Assembly: GCA_014799685.1 (NCBI GenBank)
Contig: JAAVHN010000035.1
Span: 4,419 to 58,839 of the forward strand
Length of the DNA stretch: 54,421 bases
From: Subdoligranulum sp.
GTDB lineage: Bacteria > Bacillota > Clostridia > Oscillospirales > Ruminococcaceae
Direction of reading: 5' to 3'
This document shows positions 8,156 to 17,193 of this stretch, piece after piece. How positions within the stretch are numbered: the first letter of the stretch is position 1; each line of letters opens with the position of its first letter. A program made the translations under genes and the position numbers. The notes below the pieces were generated by a model, which was not told where the DNA came from, searched no databases, and worked only from the letters and a program-made list of their open reading frames with translations.

Positions 8156-10510
8156 ATGCCGACAAAAGATTTCTTTTCCGGTTCGGGTTCCGGGCGGGAA
8201 AATACAGGGGGCAGCCGAAAGCCCCAGGAACAGGACGATCCCTTTGCGGGCATGCAAAAGCTGAATTTTGATTTTATGGATGGGGGAGCGGATGGCGCAG
8301 ACGATGCGCTGTCGTTCGACGCGCTGTTTGACGAGCTGCCGCAGGAGCCGTCCCGCAGCCCGCAGCCCGCGCCCGGCGCCGCCGCGCCGTTTGTATTCGA
8401 CGAACGGCCCTCCGGCGCCGCAGAGCAGCCCAAGGCCGAACCGGCGCCGCGCCCGGCCCAGCCGGCGGCGCCGGCACAGCGCCCCACGCGGCGCGCGGCG
8501 CAGCCCACATTTGATTTGAGCGCGCTGGAAAAAGAGATCGACCGCCGGTCGCAGACGTCCCGGCCGGGAGAGATGGAAGGTTATGCGCCGCTTGCGTTTG
8601 ATTTTGATCTTGGCGACGAGCCGCCGCGTGCGGCGGCGCCGGTACAGCATCCCGCGCAGTCTGCTGCGCCGTTTGTGATGGAAACAGAGCAGCCCGCTGC
8701 ACCCCCGGCTTCGTCCGCGGCACCGCGTTCGTACGCATCGCAGACACCGGTTTCGGCTGCAGCGCAGCGCCCGGCTGCATCTGCTGCGGCACAGGCTCCG
8801 GCCGCCGCCACACCGTTTGTGATGGAAACAGAGCAGCCCGCTGCGCCCCCGGCTTTGGCCGCATCGCCGGTGCCAACAGCAGCCGCGCCGCACCCGGCAC
8901 AGCCCGCCGCACCTGCGGCGGCAGCCCGCCGTCCGGCTGCGCCCGCGCCTGCCGGCGGCCTTGCGCCGGGGCAGGGCTCCGCGCAGCGGCCTGCATCCCG
9001 TTCGGCTGATTATTCCACCATTTCGTTCTCTTTGGGCGATGTGAGCGTGGAGGCGCCGACGATGGCGTTCATGCCCATCGAACAGATCAACTCCGCCGCT
9101 TCGGCGCAGGCAGAGGCCAACCGGCGCGCCGCGGAGAAAGATACATCCACGCCGCCCCCGGTGCAGTCGGCGGATGCCCGCGCCGCGCGCATGGCAAAGG
9201 AACGCAACATCGGCGCCGCGGTGTTCAGCGCGCTGATGGAACAGGACGCCCCGCCCGCGTCCGCCGCACGTCCCGCGGCTTCGGGCGCCGCTTCGCGTGC
9301 ACCGGCGGCTACCATGGAGTGGCCCTCTGCGCCGCGCATGCCGGGCGATACTTCGCGTGCTCCAAAGCCCATCAACTGGCGCACCCAGACGGGGGCGGCC
9401 GGAACGGGAGCGGCTGGAACGGGTGCGGCGGAACCCCAGCCGGCCGCACGCCCGGATCCGCAGCCGGAAACCCCGGCGGCGCCGGCCCCCGCACCGCAGC
9501 CGGCGGACGCTGCGCCCGACGATGGCCTTACCCCGCTCGATTTTAATTTTGACGATATCGATTCCTTCGGCTCTTTCGGCGCAGAGGATGAGACGCCGTC
9601 GCGTTCGCCGCGGCGCGGCGCGGAGTTTCTGGATCTGTATGCGCCCGATCCGGACGATGAGGTGCCCCGCCGCTCCCGTTCCGGCAAGGGCTCCGGTTCC
9701 GGTGGAGGAAGCTCTCCGCGCAAGCCGTCCGGTTCCGGCAAGGGCAGCATGCCTGCCAAAAACATTTTTGCGTGGTGCGGCATTTTGCTGGTTGCGGTGC
9801 TGGTGATTTTACTGTTTGTTGTGTTCGGCGATAAGGACGATGCATCTTCCTCCAGCGGTTCCGGCTCCGGCTCGGGCTCTCTCAGCACATCCGATGCTAT
9901 GCCGAGCGAATCCCTGCCGGCGGAGCCCATGGCTGCGCCCATTCCGCGCGATGAATGGTATATGGTGCTCGCGAACCGCGACAGCGTGCTGCCGATGGAT
10001 TATACGGTGGAACAGACCGAGACCGTCGGCGATGCGCTGGTGGATGCGCGCATTGCAGAGTCGCTGCGCCAGATGGTGAACGACGCGGCTGCGGCCGGCA
10101 TCCGGCTGCGTCCGACCAACGGCTACCGCACCGTTACCCGCCAGCAGGAGCTGTGGAATGCCCGCGTGCAGAAGCTGATGACCGAAAACGGCCTGTCCCA
10201 GGCGGATGCCGAGGTGCGCGCGCTGGATTATACCTCGCGCCCCGGTACGTCCGATCACAATACCGGCCTTGGGCTGGACATTGTGTCCGAGGACCATCCC
10301 GCTCAGGATACGGCCTATGCGGATACGGCGGCCGCCGCGTGGCTGCTGGAGCATGCTGCCGATTACGGCTTCATCCTGCGCTATCCCTCCGATAAAACCG
10401 CTGCCACCGGCATGGATTTCGAGCCGTATCATTATCGTTATGTCGGCGTCGAGCAGGCCCAGCTGATCAAGGCGAGCGGCCTGTGCCTGGAGGAATATCT
10501 GGCGCAGTAA
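8156..10510 (+). CDS. Membrane-anchored M15 (VanY-type) D-alanyl-D-alanine carboxypeptidase with long disordered N-terminus
   Basis: 784 residues. About 1-536 is Ala/Pro/Gln-rich and low-complexity, with two near-identical PFVMETEQPAAPPA blocks. One membrane segment (IFAWCGILLVAVLVILLFVV) lies at about 538-558, a Ser/Gly linker follows, and the C-terminal 180 residues form the VanY peptidase: RPTNGYRTVTRQQELW, zinc motif SDHNTGLGLD (His and Asp ligands), and EPYHYRYVG (catalytic Glu and third His). Topology should be cytoplasmic N-terminus with the zinc enzyme outside, trimming the terminal D-Ala of peptidoglycan. The ATG at 8156 has AAAGGGCGG upstream; an in-frame ATG at 7940 would add 72 unlikely residues. 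Single gene with terminator at 10589. Vancomycin-related activity is not implied. Confidence 0.85.
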   Translation: MPTKDFFSGSGSGRENTGGSRKPQEQDDPFAGMQKLNFDFMDGGADGADDALSFDALFDELPQEPSRSPQPAPGAAAPFVFDERPSGAAEQPKAEPAPRPAQPAAPAQRPTRRAAQPTFDLSALEKEIDRRSQTSRPGEMEGYAPLAFDFDLGDEPPRAAAPVQHPAQSAAPFVMETEQPAAPPASSAAPRSYASQTPVSAAAQRPAASAAAQAPAAATPFVMETEQPAAPPALAASPVPTAAAPHPAQPAAPAAAARRPAAPAPAGGLAPGQGSAQRPASRSADYSTISFSLGDVSVEAPTMAFMPIEQINSAASAQAEANRRAAEKDTSTPPPVQSADARAARMAKERNIGAAVFSALMEQDAPPASAARPAASGAASRAPAATMEWPSAPRMPGDTSRAPKPINWRTQTGAAGTGAAGTGAAEPQPAARPDPQPETPAAPAPAPQPADAAPDDGLTPLDFNFDDIDSFGSFGAEDETPSRSPRRGAEFLDLYAPDPDDEVPRRSRSGKGSGSGGGSSPRKPSGSGKGSMPAKNIFAWCGILLVAVLVILLFVVFGDKDDASSSSGSGSGSGSLSTSDAMPSESLPAEPMAAPIPRDEWYMVLANRDSVLPMDYTVEQTETVGDALVDARIAESLRQMVNDAAAAGIRLRPTNGYRTVTRQQELWNARVQKLMTENGLSQADAEVRALDYTSRPGTSDHNTGLGLDIVSEDHPAQDTAYADTAAAAWLLEHAADYGFILRYPSDKTAATGMDFEPYHYRYVGVEQAQLIKASGLCLEEYLAQ

Positions 10511-10588
10511 GGGCTTTGAAAAAAGCTGCGCCGGCAGTACTTCTTCGAACGATTTTCGGACAAGCGATTGCAGAGACAATCATACAAC

Positions 10589-10652
10589 AAAACCGCGCCC
10601 CGGTTTTCGGACGGTTCTGGATGCCGTCCGGATACCGGGGCGCGGTTTCTTC
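10589..10652 (+). terminator. Terminator after the carboxypeptidase gene
   Basis: AAACCGCGCCCCGG...CGGACGG pairs with CCGTCCG...CCGGGGCGCGGTTT around a 9-base loop, then TCTTCC. About 25-bp stem with a small internal mismatch. Confidence 0.8.
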
Positions 10653-10765
10653 CAATAGGGGGCAGGCGAAAAGAGCGTCAACCGGGACGGCCGGGGTGCG
10701 AAAACGCTATTTGTCATTTTGCCAAAGAAAAGCATGAACGATTTGTGAAATCATACAAATTTCTC

Positions 10766-10793
10766 TTGCATTTTAATTTGCCTGTGCTATACT
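10766..10793 (+). promoter_or_regulatory. Promoter of the RND-tetR operon
   Basis: TTGCAT (10766-10771), 16-bp spacer, TATACT (10788-10793), an extended -10 (TGC before it). Confidence 0.8.
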
Positions 10794-10795
10794 GA

Positions 10796-10825
10796 AAAAG
10801 CCGACCGACCGGTCGGTCGGCTTTT
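10796..10825. promoter_or_regulatory. TetR-type operator palindrome
   Basis: A perfect 30-bp palindrome with half-site AAAAGCCGACCGACC, immediately after the -10 and covering the start point. The GACCGACCGGTCGGTC core is the type bound by TetR/AcrR dimers. The tetR gene at the end of the same operon is the obvious binder, giving autorepression. Confidence 0.8.
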
Positions 10826-10861
10826 GCGCGGCGCGCAATTTTCTGCAATGGAGGGGAAGCC

Positions 10862-13800
10862 ATGCTTTCGCGATACAGTGTCAAAAAGCCCTATACCGTG
10901 CTGGTGGCGGTGGTGCTGGTGCTGGTGCTCGGTGTCATTTCCTTTATGAACATGACCACCGATTTGCTGCCGTCCATCGAGCTGCCGTACGTGGTGGTGA
11001 TGACCACCTATCCCGGCGCAAGCCCGGAGAAGATCGAGGCAACCGTCACGCGGCCGCTGGAATCGGTGCTGGGCACCACGGGCGGCATCAAGAACGTCAG
11101 CTCGATTTCCAGCGAGAACGCCAGCGTCATCATTCTGGAATTTGAACAGGGCACGAATATGGATTCGGCCATGATCGAACTGTCGGGCAACATCGACCTT
11201 GTTTCCGGCCAACTGGATGATATGGTGGGTACGCCCATGCTGCTGAAGATCAGCCCGGATATGCTGCCCGTGATGGTGGCCAGCGTGGATATGGACGGCA
11301 TGGACGTCAAGCAGATCTCGGCGTTTACCGACGATACGGTGGTGCCCGCGTTCGAGCGGCTGGACGGTGTGGCCAGCGTGGATGAAACCGGCCTTGTGAG
11401 CGAGCAGGTGACCGTGACGCTCTCGCAGGAAAAGATCGACGCGCTGAACGCCCGCGTGCTGAAAAGCGTGGACAGCGGCCTGTGGGAGGCGCAGCAGGAG
11501 CTGAACGACGGCCTTGCCAGCCTTGCCAACGGGAAGGCGCAGCTTGCCGACGGAGAGGCCGCGATCGCGAGCCAGAAGGATGAAGCCCTTGACCAGATGG
11601 CGCAGGGCAGCGCCCAGCTGGACAGCGCTTCTGCCACGCTGAGCGCACTGCTGAGCGAGGAGACGACGCTGAACGCCAATAAGGCGGCGTTTGAGGCGGA
11701 AAAGGCGGGGTATGAGCAGGCGCAGCAGGGCTATGCACAGCTGAATGCGGGGCTGGCTGCTGCGAAGAGCGCCGCGCAGCAGCAAATTGAGGAAGCGGAA
11801 CAGAATATCATTGATTCAGTTAATGGGGCGTTGGAATTAATGTCGTTGCCATTGCCGCCGGGTTTCACTGTAAGCAGCATAGGAGAGCTGGAAGGAATTT
11901 TGCCAATAGTGGAGCAGGTTTCGCCGGATAAAGCTGCAGAGCTCTCTGCAGCCATAAAAGCCATCTACGACGGCAAACAGGCCACCGCCTCAATGCCTGA
12001 CAGTGTCAGCGACCTTCTGGCCTTGACCCCCGCCGCCTTCGAAACTTTCAAGGCACAGGCGGGCGCGATGCCCGACGGCGATGCGTTTGCCAATCTGACG
12101 CAGGACACCCTGAAACAGCTGAAAGAAGCGGCTGAAAAGGCGCCCGCGCGCATCCCGGAAATTGAGACAGAACTGAACAACATCTCGACGCGCATGGCCG
12201 TCATCACCGCCATGAAGCCCCAGCTGGAATCCGGCCTGCGCCAGGCGCAGGACGCCTACGCGGCGCTGGAGGAGGGCAAGCTCACCGCCGTCAGCGAGCT
12301 GACAAAGGGCGAGATCACGCTCGAAAATACAAAGGCGAAGTTAGAGGAAGCGGAGCAGCAGCTGGAGGACGCGCAAAAGCAGTTCGACGAAGCGCGCGAC
12401 GCCGCCTATAAGCGCGCCGACATTTCGGGCGTCCTCACCATGGATATGGTGGGCAATATCCTGATGGCGCAGAACTTCAACATGCCCGCCGGCTATATTG
12501 TTGAGCAAGACGAGCAGTATCTTGTGAAAGTGGGGGATACGTTCTCCACGGTTGATCAGCTGCGCCAGTTGCTGCTTTTGCATCTGGACGCCGACGACAT
12601 CGGCGATATCTACTTATCCGACGTGGCGGACATTGCAGTGACGGACAACGCCGCCGAGAGCTACGCCCGCATCAACGGCAACGACGGCGTGGTGCTGTCG
12701 TTCCAAAAGCAGAGCACCGCCTCCACGGCCGATGTCAGCGAGCGCATCAACGACGCCATCGCCGCATTGGAAAAAGCGAACCCCGGCCTGCACATCACGC
12801 CGCTGATGGACCAGGGCGACTATATCGAGATGGTGGTGGACAGCGTCATCTCGAACCTGCTGTGGGGCGGCCTGCTCGCCATTGTCGTGCTGATTTTGTT
12901 CTTAAAGGATGCGAAGCCGACGCTGATTGTGGCGTGCAGCATCCCGTTCAGCTTGATGTGCGCCATCACGCTGATGTATTTCAGCAATGTGACGCTGAAT
13001 ATCATCTCGCTCTCCGGCCTTGCCCTTGGCGTCGGCATGCTGGTGGACAACAGCATCGTCGTAATCGAAAATATCTACCGTCTGCGCTCCGAGGGCGTGC
13101 CCGCCGCCAAAGCGGCCGTGGAGGGCGCAAGGCAGGTGGCGGGGGCCATCTTCGCCTCCACGCTCACCACAGTCTGCGTGTTCCTGCCCATCGTATTTAC
13201 AGAGGGCATCTCGCGCCAGCTGTTCACGGATATGGGCCTGACGATCGCCTATGCGCTGCTGGCAAGCCTTGTGGTGGCGCTGACGCTTGTGCCCGCAATG
13301 GGCGCCTCGGTGCTGCGCAATACGAAGGAACAAAGCCACAAATGGTTCGATGCGATGGTGGGCGGCTACCGGCGTCTGCTCGCGTGGTCGCTGCGGCATA
13401 AGGCGGCCGTGCTGGCGCTTGCGCTGGCGCTGCTGGTGCTGAGCGTCTTTTTGACAACGCAGATGGGTACTGCGTTCATCCCCGCGATGGACAGCCCGCA
13501 GATGTCCGCCTCGATGACGGCGCCGCAGGGCACCTCGCAGGAAGATTTGTACGCGCTGGCGGATACCGTGGCCGAGCGCATCGCCGCGGTGGACGGCGTC
13601 GAGACCGTGGGCGCGATGGCCGGCGGCAGCGGCATGTCCGCGCTGATGGGCGGCGGCTCGTCGGGCGGGGGCAGCATCACCTACTATGTCCTGCTGGCCG
13701 ATAACCGCTCCGCCACCAATACGCAGGTGGCCGAAGCCATCAACGCCGCGGTGGCGGATCTGGACTGCACGGTGTCGGTGGAGGAATCGACGATGGATAT

Positions 13801-14959
13801 GTCCGCCTTGGGCGGCAGCGGTGTGGAGCTTGTGATCACCGGGCGCGACCTCGATGTGATGAACGGCATCGCCGGGGATCTGCGCGATATTCTGCGCGGC
13901 ACCGAGGGCCTCGCCGATATCTCGGAGGGCCGCGTGACGGATAACCCCGAGACGCGCATCACCGTGGATAAATACAAGGCGATGCAGCACGGGCTGACGG
14001 TGGCGCAGGTGTATGCCGAGATCGCGTCCGCCTTAAAGGAGGAAAATACGGCCACCACGCTCACGCTGGAGGGCTCCGACCTGCCCGTGGTTGTGGTACG
14101 GCCCGAGGGCGCGTCGCCCACGCGGGATACGATTATGGACCATGCATTTACCACCACCAGCCTTGCCGGTGAGGAGGAGACGGTCTATCTGCACGATATC
14201 GCGGCAAAGAGCGAGACGGACAGCGTCGCCTCGATCCGCCGTGAAAACGGCGTGCGCACGATGAGTGTGACCGCTGCGGTGGACGCGCAGCACAACATCG
14301 GCCTTGTCAGCCGCGAGATCTCCCGCGCGCTGGCCGATTACACGCTGCCCGAGGGCTATACGGTGGAGATCTCGGGCGAAAACGAGACGATCAACAGCGC
14401 CATGATTGATTTGGTCGAGATGATCGCGCTGGCCATCGTGTTCATTTACCTGATCATGGTGGCGCAGTTCCAAAGCCTGATGAGCCCGTTCATCGTGATG
14501 TTCACGATCCCGCTGGCGTTCACGGGCGGTCTGCTGGCGCTGTGGCTGACGGGCTGCGAGCTTTCCATCATTGCGATGCTCGGCTTCCTGGTGCTGGCGG
14601 GTGTCGTGGTGAACAACGGCATCGTGTTTGTGGATACGATCAACCAGCTGCGCATCGGCGGGATGGACCGCACCGCCGCCATTTTGGAGACGGGCCGCAC
14701 GCGCATCCGCCCGGTGCTGATGACGGCGCTGACGACGATTCTTGCCATGTCCACGATGGCGCTGGGCATCGGCAGCGGCGCCGAGATGACGCAGCCGATG
14801 GCCATTGTCTCCATCGGCGGCCTTGCCTACGCCACGCTGCTGACACTGTTCGTTGTGCCGGTGCTGTATGATCTCTTCCGCAAAAAACCGCTGCGCGTTG
14901 TCAATTTGGAGGACGGCGTGCCCGTGCAGCAGCCGGCCGCAGCCGGGGAGGAAGCATGA
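10862..14959 (+). CDS. RND-family efflux transporter with coiled-coil insert
   Basis: 1365 residues, about 300 longer than a usual AcrB/SwrC-type RND permease. TM1 is near residues 14-32; porter subdomain follows; from about 203 to 518 there is an inserted Ala/Glu/Leu heptad region (DGLASLANGKAQLADGEAAI and similar) resembling YhgE/Pip coiled coils; then the RND core resumes: TMs from about 660, GVGMLVDNSIVVIENIYR with the TM4 acidic residues, a second porter half, and TM8-12 ending near 1345. Proton-driven export across the membrane of a monoderm is likely. The insert could reach into the cell wall in place of a membrane fusion protein (inference). It overlaps tetR by 4 bases (ATGA), so the two are co-translated. 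Confidence 0.88.
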   Translation: MLSRYSVKKPYTVLVAVVLVLVLGVISFMNMTTDLLPSIELPYVVVMTTYPGASPEKIEATVTRPLESVLGTTGGIKNVSSISSENASVIILEFEQGTNMDSAMIELSGNIDLVSGQLDDMVGTPMLLKISPDMLPVMVASVDMDGMDVKQISAFTDDTVVPAFERLDGVASVDETGLVSEQVTVTLSQEKIDALNARVLKSVDSGLWEAQQELNDGLASLANGKAQLADGEAAIASQKDEALDQMAQGSAQLDSASATLSALLSEETTLNANKAAFEAEKAGYEQAQQGYAQLNAGLAAAKSAAQQQIEEAEQNIIDSVNGALELMSLPLPPGFTVSSIGELEGILPIVEQVSPDKAAELSAAIKAIYDGKQATASMPDSVSDLLALTPAAFETFKAQAGAMPDGDAFANLTQDTLKQLKEAAEKAPARIPEIETELNNISTRMAVITAMKPQLESGLRQAQDAYAALEEGKLTAVSELTKGEITLENTKAKLEEAEQQLEDAQKQFDEARDAAYKRADISGVLTMDMVGNILMAQNFNMPAGYIVEQDEQYLVKVGDTFSTVDQLRQLLLLHLDADDIGDIYLSDVADIAVTDNAAESYARINGNDGVVLSFQKQSTASTADVSERINDAIAALEKANPGLHITPLMDQGDYIEMVVDSVISNLLWGGLLAIVVLILFLKDAKPTLIVACSIPFSLMCAITLMYFSNVTLNIISLSGLALGVGMLVDNSIVVIENIYRLRSEGVPAAKAAVEGARQVAGAIFASTLTTVCVFLPIVFTEGISRQLFTDMGLTIAYALLASLVVALTLVPAMGASVLRNTKEQSHKWFDAMVGGYRRLLAWSLRHKAAVLALALALLVLSVFLTTQMGTAFIPAMDSPQMSASMTAPQGTSQEDLYALADTVAERIAAVDGVETVGAMAGGSGMSALMGGGSSGGGSITYYVLLADNRSATNTQVAEAINAAVADLDCTVSVEESTMDMSALGGSGVELVITGRDLDVMNGIAGDLRDILRGTEGLADISEGRVTDNPETRITVDKYKAMQHGLTVAQVYAEIASALKEENTATTLTLEGSDLPVVVVRPEGASPTRDTIMDHAFTTTSLAGEEETVYLHDIAAKSETDSVASIRRENGVRTMSVTAAVDAQHNIGLVSREISRALADYTLPEGYTVEISGENETINSAMIDLVEMIALAIVFIYLIMVAQFQSLMSPFIVMFTIPLAFTGGLLALWLTGCELSIIAMLGFLVLAGVVVNNGIVFVDTINQLRIGGMDRTAAILETGRTRIRPVLMTALTTILAMSTMALGIGSGAEMTQPMAIVSIGGLAYATLLTLFVVPVLYDLFRKKPLRVVNLEDGVPVQQPAAAGEEA

Positions 14960-15579
14960 TGGCACGGCGCGGCGAAAAGGAGAACGCCGTTTACGAGGCG
15001 GTGCTGCGCCTGATGGCGCGCGGCGAGCAGCTGCACACGGTGACGGTGCAGCAGATCGCGCAGGAGGCAGGCATCGGAAAAGGAACGGTGTATGAATATT
15101 TCACCTCCCGGGAGGAAATTTTAACAAAGACGTTCCTGCGCCGCGTGGAGCAGGAGGTTCAGGCGCTGGCGGCGCGTGTGGATCTGGCGCAGGACTTTGA
15201 CGGCAAGCTGGAAAGCCTGCTGGATGTCGCACGGGAGATGATGCGGGCGCAGCCGTCCTGCATCAAGCTGCTGCTTTCGGACGCCGATGCGGCGGGGATC
15301 GTGGAAAAGCTGTGCGGCGGCCTGTGCGAGAGCGGCGCGCACGCGGTAGAGCAGCTGTGCGCGATGATCGGCCGCGTGATCGCGGCCGGTGTGCGCGAGG
15401 GAGTGCTGCCCGCGCCGCCCGGCGAGACCTGCGGGCTGATGGCCGTTGCGGGAGGCGTGTTCGGCTATGTGAACGCGTGCCGCTTTTTGCCCGGGCAAAG
15501 CGACGAAAGCCTGCGCGCCGAGGCGAAGCGCATGATCTACCGGGCGCTGGGGGCAGAGGCCGGCACGCCGTGTGCGTAA
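14956..15579 (+). CDS. TetR/AcrR family transcriptional regulator
   Basis: 207 residues. The N-terminal TetR helix-turn-helix (about 9-52: VTVQQIAQEAGIGKGTVYEYFTS) is canonical; the C-terminal ligand and dimer domain is divergent and Cys/Ala-rich. It starts within the stop of the transporter (ATGA overlap; a second ATG at 14959 is possible). It probably binds the palindrome at 10796 and is relieved by a transported compound. No terminator is obvious directly after it. Confidence 0.9.
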   Translation: MMARRGEKENAVYEAVLRLMARGEQLHTVTVQQIAQEAGIGKGTVYEYFTSREEILTKTFLRRVEQEVQALAARVDLAQDFDGKLESLLDVAREMMRAQPSCIKLLLSDADAAGIVEKLCGGLCESGAHAVEQLCAMIGRVIAAGVREGVLPAPPGETCGLMAVAGGVFGYVNACRFLPGQSDESLRAEAKRMIYRALGAEAGTPCA

Positions 15580-15662
15580 TGTGAAAACATGGTAATCATT
15601 GCCAAAGAGACTGCACCGAACTGCAGCATATTGTACAATGCTCTGAAATCCGCCCGACTGCA

Positions 15663-15691
15663 TTGAATTTTACCGCGCTTCATGGTACGAT
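15663..15691 (+). promoter_or_regulatory. Promoter of the lectin gene
   Basis: TTGAAT, 17-bp spacer, TACGAT, followed 25 bases later by the ribosome site GGAGGGG. Confidence 0.6.
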
Positions 15692-15715
15692 GGATCAAAC
15701 TGGAGGGGTTTTAAG

Positions 15716-16417
15716 ATGAAAGAGACAAAAATCAAAGCAAATGCCGTCTATCAAATCGCCGCGCAGAATGGCCGTGTGCTGGAGGTAGCCGGGGCTGGCA
15801 GCGAGAACGGCGCCGCCGTTCAGCTGTGGGAAAACGCGAACGCCGAAAGCCAGCAGTGGCTGCCGGTAGAGGTATCTGCGGGCGTGTACAAGCTGGAGAA
15901 CAAGCTCACCGGCAAGGTGCTGGACGTGATCAACGGCGGCAGCGAGCGCGGCGCGTGGCTGCACCAGTGGGAATACACGGGCGCCGGGAGCCAGCTGTGG
16001 ACGCTGGACGCCGCCGGGGAGGGCCGCTGCAAGCTGCGCTCGAAGCTGTCCGGCCTGGTGGTGGATATCGTCGATATGAGCGAGGAAAACGGCGCCCGCC
16101 TGCAGCTGTGGGAGGACGTGGACGGCGCGAACCAGGCCTGGGCGCTGCTGCCCGTGGCCGCGGCCGCGAAGAAGCAGGCTGCAAAGAAGACGGCGGCCTC
16201 TGCCAAGGCCGCGAAGCCCGACGCCGCAAAGAAGCCGGCTGCGAAGAAAGCTGCCGCGCCCGCCAAAACCGCGAAGTCCGCCGCCGAAAGGAAACCTGCA
16301 GCGAGGAAAGCCGCTGCGCCTGCCGCGAAAAAGGCGGAGGCCCCGGCCAAAACAGAGGCTCCCGCAAAAACAGAGAAGCCTGCCGCAAAGAAACCGGCTT
16401 CCAAAAAAGCAAAATGA
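15716..16417 (+). CDS. Ricin B-type lectin domain protein with histone-H1-like tail
   Basis: 233 residues in two parts. Residues 1-142 form one beta-trefoil with three QxW-type repeats (QLWENANAESQQW, HQWEYTGAGSQLW, QLWEDVDGANQAW), the fold that binds galactose-type sugars (CBM13). Residues 145-233 are almost wholly Lys, Ala, Pro and Thr (AAKKPAAKKAAAPAKTA repeats) like bacterial histone H1 or AlgP tails. No signal peptide or membrane segment is visible, so it is predicted to be cytoplasmic, which is unusual for a ricin domain. The basic tail could bind nucleic acid or teichoic acid. Own promoter and terminator. The function is unknown. Confidence 0.8.
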   Translation: MKETKIKANAVYQIAAQNGRVLEVAGAGSENGAAVQLWENANAESQQWLPVEVSAGVYKLENKLTGKVLDVINGGSERGAWLHQWEYTGAGSQLWTLDAAGEGRCKLRSKLSGLVVDIVDMSEENGARLQLWEDVDGANQAWALLPVAAAAKKQAAKKTAASAKAAKPDAAKKPAAKKAAAPAKTAKSAAERKPAARKAAAPAAKKAEAPAKTEAPAKTEKPAAKKPASKKAK

Positions 16418-16438
16418 TCGGGCGGCAGCCCGCATATT

Positions 16439-16470
16439 CACCCCGGTACAGTTTGTGCCGGGGTGTTTTG
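16439..16470 (+). terminator. Terminator after the lectin gene
   Basis: CACCCCGG pairs with CCGGGGTG across an 11-base loop, followed by TTTT. Confidence 0.85.
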
Positions 16471-16608
16471 CTGCAAAAAATAGAAAAGATCGCGAAGGGT
16501 GCAAAGGCTCTCTGCAATAGGGATGAGATAGAAAGTCCGGCCCTTTCCGTGCGGACACCGGCCCGGACGGCGCAGTTTTTCTTCGTCCGGTCTTGAAAGC
16601 GGGGGGTG

Positions 16609-16614
16609 TATACT
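16609..16614 (+). promoter_or_regulatory. Extended -10 upstream of the GNAT gene
   Basis: TGTATACT 40 bases before the ATG, without a convincing -35; TTGAAA lies only 10 bases upstream. Tentative. Confidence 0.35.
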
Positions 16615-16653
16615 GTAAAATGAAAGAAATCAAATGTGGGGGAGAAAGCAGGA

Positions 16654-17193
16654 ATGCTGCGATTAAGACCATACAAAGCCTGTGACGCACAGACGATCAT
16701 AACATGGCTGAAAAACGAATACGCCTTTCGCCAGTGGAGCGCCGACCGCTACGACCGCTGGCCCATCGCGCCCGCCGATATGAACGCGTATTATGACAGG
16801 GATCGGGACAACGGGAATATCTGGGGCATGACGGCATTTGATGATATGGGTGTTGCCGGCCATTTTACCATGCGTTTTCCCAATGAGGAGGATCGAGGCG
16901 AAGTGCGCCTTGGCTTTGTGATCATCGACGACCGCCGGCGCGGAAACGGCCTTGGAAGGGAAATGCTCACGCTGGCCATCCGGTATGCGTTCGAGCTCCT
17001 GCGGGTGGATAAGCTCTCTCTCGGCGTTTTCGAAAATAATGTGCCCGCGATCCGGTGCTACGAGGCCTGCGGCTTTCAAAGGGTTCGCAGGGAGACGGCG
17101 GAAAGCTACCGGTGTATGGGCGAGGTGTGGAACTGTATCGAGATGGAATTGCTCCGAAAGACGCCGCCCACAGAAAAGGAGATCGTTCGATGA
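16654..17193 (+). CDS. GNAT family N-acetyltransferase
   Basis: 179 residues. Begins MLRLRPYKACDAQTIITW, typical of RimJ/RimL-like GNATs, with the acetyl-CoA motif A segment RRRGNGLGREM near 98-108 and the motif B segment NNVPAIRCYEACGFQ near 127-141. The substrate could be a ribosomal protein or a small amine; the sequence does not tell. ATG 16654 is preferred over a GTG at 16636, as the family starts here. Its stop overlaps the start of the next small gene (ATGA). Confidence 0.88.
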   Translation: MLRLRPYKACDAQTIITWLKNEYAFRQWSADRYDRWPIAPADMNAYYDRDRDNGNIWGMTAFDDMGVAGHFTMRFPNEEDRGEVRLGFVIIDDRRRGNGLGREMLTLAIRYAFELLRVDKLSLGVFENNVPAIRCYEACGFQRVRRETAESYRCMGEVWNCIEMELLRKTPPTEKEIVR

